64,000 nt of DNA from CP2-2F sp034436355 (lineage in GTDB: Bacteria > Chloroflexota > Anaerolineae > Aggregatilineales > UBA2796). The DNA lies in assembly GCA_034436355.1 (NCBI GenBank), contig DAOTVQ010000044.1, positions 61,778 to 125,777 of the forward strand, in the 5' to 3' direction. Shown here piece after piece: positions 62,534-64,000 of the stretch. The position numbers were made by a program, and so were the translations under genes. The stretch's first letter is position 1; each line of letters starts with the position of its first letter. Below the pieces are notes generated by a model that worked only from the letters and a program-made list of their open reading frames with translations, did no database searches and was not told where the DNA came from.

Positions 62534-62584
62534 CACACAACCTGCAACGGGCGGGTTGTGTGTGTGGGCAGATAGCGCTATACT
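62534..62584 (+). promoter_or_regulatory. Promoter with overlapping palindrome for the right-edge kinase gene
   Basis: TTGTGT (62556-62561), a 17-bp spacer, then TATACT (62579-62584), 46 bp before the GTG start. The -35 box lies inside the right arm of a 9-bp inverted repeat, CACACAACC (62534-62542) and GGTTGTGTG (62554-62562), a plausible operator. Confidence 0.5.
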
Positions 62585-62630
62585 CTCGTACGGCGTCAGC
62601 ACCTAGCAGAAAAGCACGTGAGCTGCATTT

Positions 62631-64000
62631 GTGAAGAAGTTTGGCAACTACGAAGCCGTTGAGCGCCTTGGGCGCGGCGGCATGGCAGAAGTTTATAAGG
62701 CTTATCAGCCCGCCCTTGATCGCTATGTGGCAATCAAGGTGCTGCACTCATTCCTTGCAGATGATCAAGAATTTGCCGAACGTTTCGGGCGTGAAGCGCG
62801 CAATGTGGCACGCCTGCGCCACAACAATATTGTGCAGGTCTACGACTTTGCCGAAGCACCTGACGAAGACGCACCCGGCGATAAGCACCATTTCATGGTG
62901 ATGGAACTGATCGAGGGGCCCACCCTCAAAGATTACATGGTGCGCCCGAATGGCGAATTTATGCCCATTGATGAGGTTGTCCGCATTATGCGGCAAGCGC
63001 TGGAGGCGCTGGTCTACGCCCACGCGCAAGGCATGATTCACCGCGACCTGAAGCCCGCTAACCTGATGATTGACCGCGGCGGGCGCGTCGTCCTCACTGA
63101 TTTTGGCATCGCCAAGATTCTTTCGGGCAACACAATGACGCTCAGCGGCGGCATGGTTGGCACGCCCGCCTTTATGTCGCCTGAACATGGGCTGGGTGAA
63201 AACAGCGACGAACGCTCTGATATTTATTCGATGGGCGTCATCCTCTACCAAATGCTGACCGGTAGGCTGCCCTACGATGGCGATACGCCTGTGGCGATCA
63301 TCCTCAAACACGTCCGCGATCCGCTGCCGCCACCGACCCTATTCAACCCAAACATTCCGCCCGCCCTAGAGCAGATTGTGCTAAAGGCGATGGCGAAAGA
63401 CCCTGACGAGCGGTATCCAAGCGCTTCCGCCATGCTGGAAGACCTGAACGCCTTTGCCGGACAGCCCTACATGCTGCCTGTCCGCACTGAAGATACACCC
63501 TTGCGAACGCCCGTCAGCGATACGATCAAACTTGCCAATACCACTGCCACAGCGCCACCGAACCGTTCTCTGCTTGGCATTGGCGCCCTGCTCATTGCGG
63601 CGATTTTGGTCATCTTTGGCGCCTTCAGCCTTGCCACTGGTGAGGTGCCACTCTTGGGCATTGCGCTGCGCCCCAGCGAGACGCCAACGCTCACCCAGAC
63701 GCCGACGCCTAGCCCAACCTTCACCCTGACGGTGACGCCTTCACCGACGCCGACCAATACAGCCAGCCCGACGCGCACGCTGACGCCAACCCAAACGCCT
63801 AGCCCAACGGCGACTCAAACCGCCTCGGCAACGCCAACCAACACACCCACCTTCACACTGACGCCGACCAATACGCCAAGCAGCACCGCCACGCCGACCG
63901 AGACGCCTTCGGCAACACCCACCAACACACCCACACTGACCTATACACCTACCTTCACGGTGACACCGACTCCCACACCGACCGAGACGCCTTCGCCGAC
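62631..64000 (+). CDS. Transmembrane Ser/Thr protein kinase with Thr/Pro-rich extracellular stalk (3' truncated)
   Basis: About 456 residues are visible and the frame runs off the right edge. The start is GTG at 62631; an in-frame TGA lies 12 bp upstream. The kinase domain (about 7-270) is complete: RLGRGGMAEVYKA, Lys36, MIHRDLKPANLM with Asp139, LTDFGIAKIL and GTPAFMSPEH. One membrane helix lies at about 315-345 (LLGIGALLIAAILVIFGAF). From about 349 on the protein is Thr/Pro-rich (TPTLTQTPTPSPTFTLT) to the edge. It phosphorylates proteins on Ser/Thr. The sensor domain, if any, lies beyond the window. Its stalk resembles that of the lipoprotein upstream. Confidence 0.93.
   Translation, partial: MKKFGNYEAVERLGRGGMAEVYKAYQPALDRYVAIKVLHSFLADDQEFAERFGREARNVARLRHNNIVQVYDFAEAPDEDAPGDKHHFMVMELIEGPTLKDYMVRPNGEFMPIDEVVRIMRQALEALVYAHAQGMIHRDLKPANLMIDRGGRVVLTDFGIAKILSGNTMTLSGGMVGTPAFMSPEHGLGENSDERSDIYSMGVILYQMLTGRLPYDGDTPVAIILKHVRDPLPPPTLFNPNIPPALEQIVLKAMAKDPDERYPSASAMLEDLNAFAGQPYMLPVRTEDTPLRTPVSDTIKLANTTATAPPNRSLLGIGALLIAAILVIFGAFSLATGEVPLLGIALRPSETPTLTQTPTPSPTFTLTVTPSPTPTNTASPTRTLTPTQTPSPTATQTASATPTNTPTFTLTPTNTPSSTATPTETPSATPTNTPTLTYTPTFTVTPTPTPTETPSP

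Noticed and set aside
63467..63778. Minus-strand frame of 103 codons opposite the edge kinase
   Set aside because: Same repeat artefact; the plus-strand kinase is continuous with all kinase motifs.
1..64000. Alternative genetic code (TAG or TAA read as an amino acid)
   Set aside because: Many genes here end normally with TAG, TAA or TGA, with neighbours starting right after. Two isolated nonsense codons do not support recoding.
1..64000. CRISPR array, tRNA, rRNA or prophage
   Set aside because: No regularly spaced repeats, no cloverleaf-like intergenic sequence, and no integrase, capsid or terminase genes were seen.

Overview
The window looks like a chromosomal contig from a Chloroflexota bacterium, most likely an Anaerolineae-like lineage. 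The grounds are three neighbouring giant membrane proteins of the DUF2298 (Chlor_Arch_YYY) and GT39 type, Ser/Thr kinases and lipoproteins with long Thr-Pro linkers, substrate-binding/VWA fusion proteins, PPC-repeat proteins and membrane-anchored PD40 propellers. Base composition is moderately GC-rich by eye (not computed). No rRNA, tRNA, CRISPR array, integrase or intact insertion sequence was seen. Both ends cut through genes: an SLC13-type permease on the left and a Ser/Thr kinase on the right.

Left third (1-21 kb): permease end, lytic transglycosylase, an MBL hydrolase/MaoC pair, a glycan block on the minus strand (dTDP-glucose 4,6-dehydratase and two GT39-like membrane glycosyltransferases), a GTG-started inositol-3-phosphate synthase flanked by inverted copies of a 50-bp repeat, then a plus-strand run of giant membrane proteins (a 1914-residue GT39-DUF2298 fusion, an 895-residue DUF2298 protein and a GT39-like protein). 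A small unknown gene and an orphan D12-class adenine methylase sit inside this run.

Middle (21-42 kb): PPC-repeat protein; a lipoprotein joining a solute-binding domain to a VWA domain; a sister solute-binding gene broken by one in-frame TAG exactly where its paralogue has Trp; an RpoD-family sigma factor with a possible MITE upstream; an orphan BMP-type binding protein; an SH3b-hydrolase; FmdB zinc ribbon; recA with a good promoter and a GAAC-N4-GTTC SOS-box candidate; modA-modB without modC; greA; fmt; a knotted YgeW-like carbamoyltransferase; panC; a second orphan methylase (beta class); a TauE/SafE permease; a histidine phosphatase; and a transmembrane Ser/Thr kinase whose extracellular part is a periplasmic sugar-binding-protein fold.

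Right third (42-64 kb): PDZ protein, pyrimidine-nucleoside phosphorylase, a TolB-like propeller beside a WXG100-alpha/beta-hydrolase gene interrupted by an in-frame TAA, ndk, rsfS, a PH/TPR membrane protein, phoU, two tandem membrane-anchored PD40 propellers with a DUF1461 protein, and a protease block: two trypsin-like proteases without signal peptides next to a CHAT (caspase-like)-TM-CARDB protein with its own near-perfect sigma-70 promoter. aroA, a helical protein, a Thr/Pro-rich lipoprotein, an O-antigen-ligase-like protein, a CoA-binding protein and the partial kinase follow.

The most interesting candidates for undescribed biology are the CHAT/double-protease block, the kinase with a sugar-binding-protein ectodomain, and the WXG100-hydrolase gene. 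None is proven. The two in-frame stops could be real decay, readthrough sites or assembly errors.
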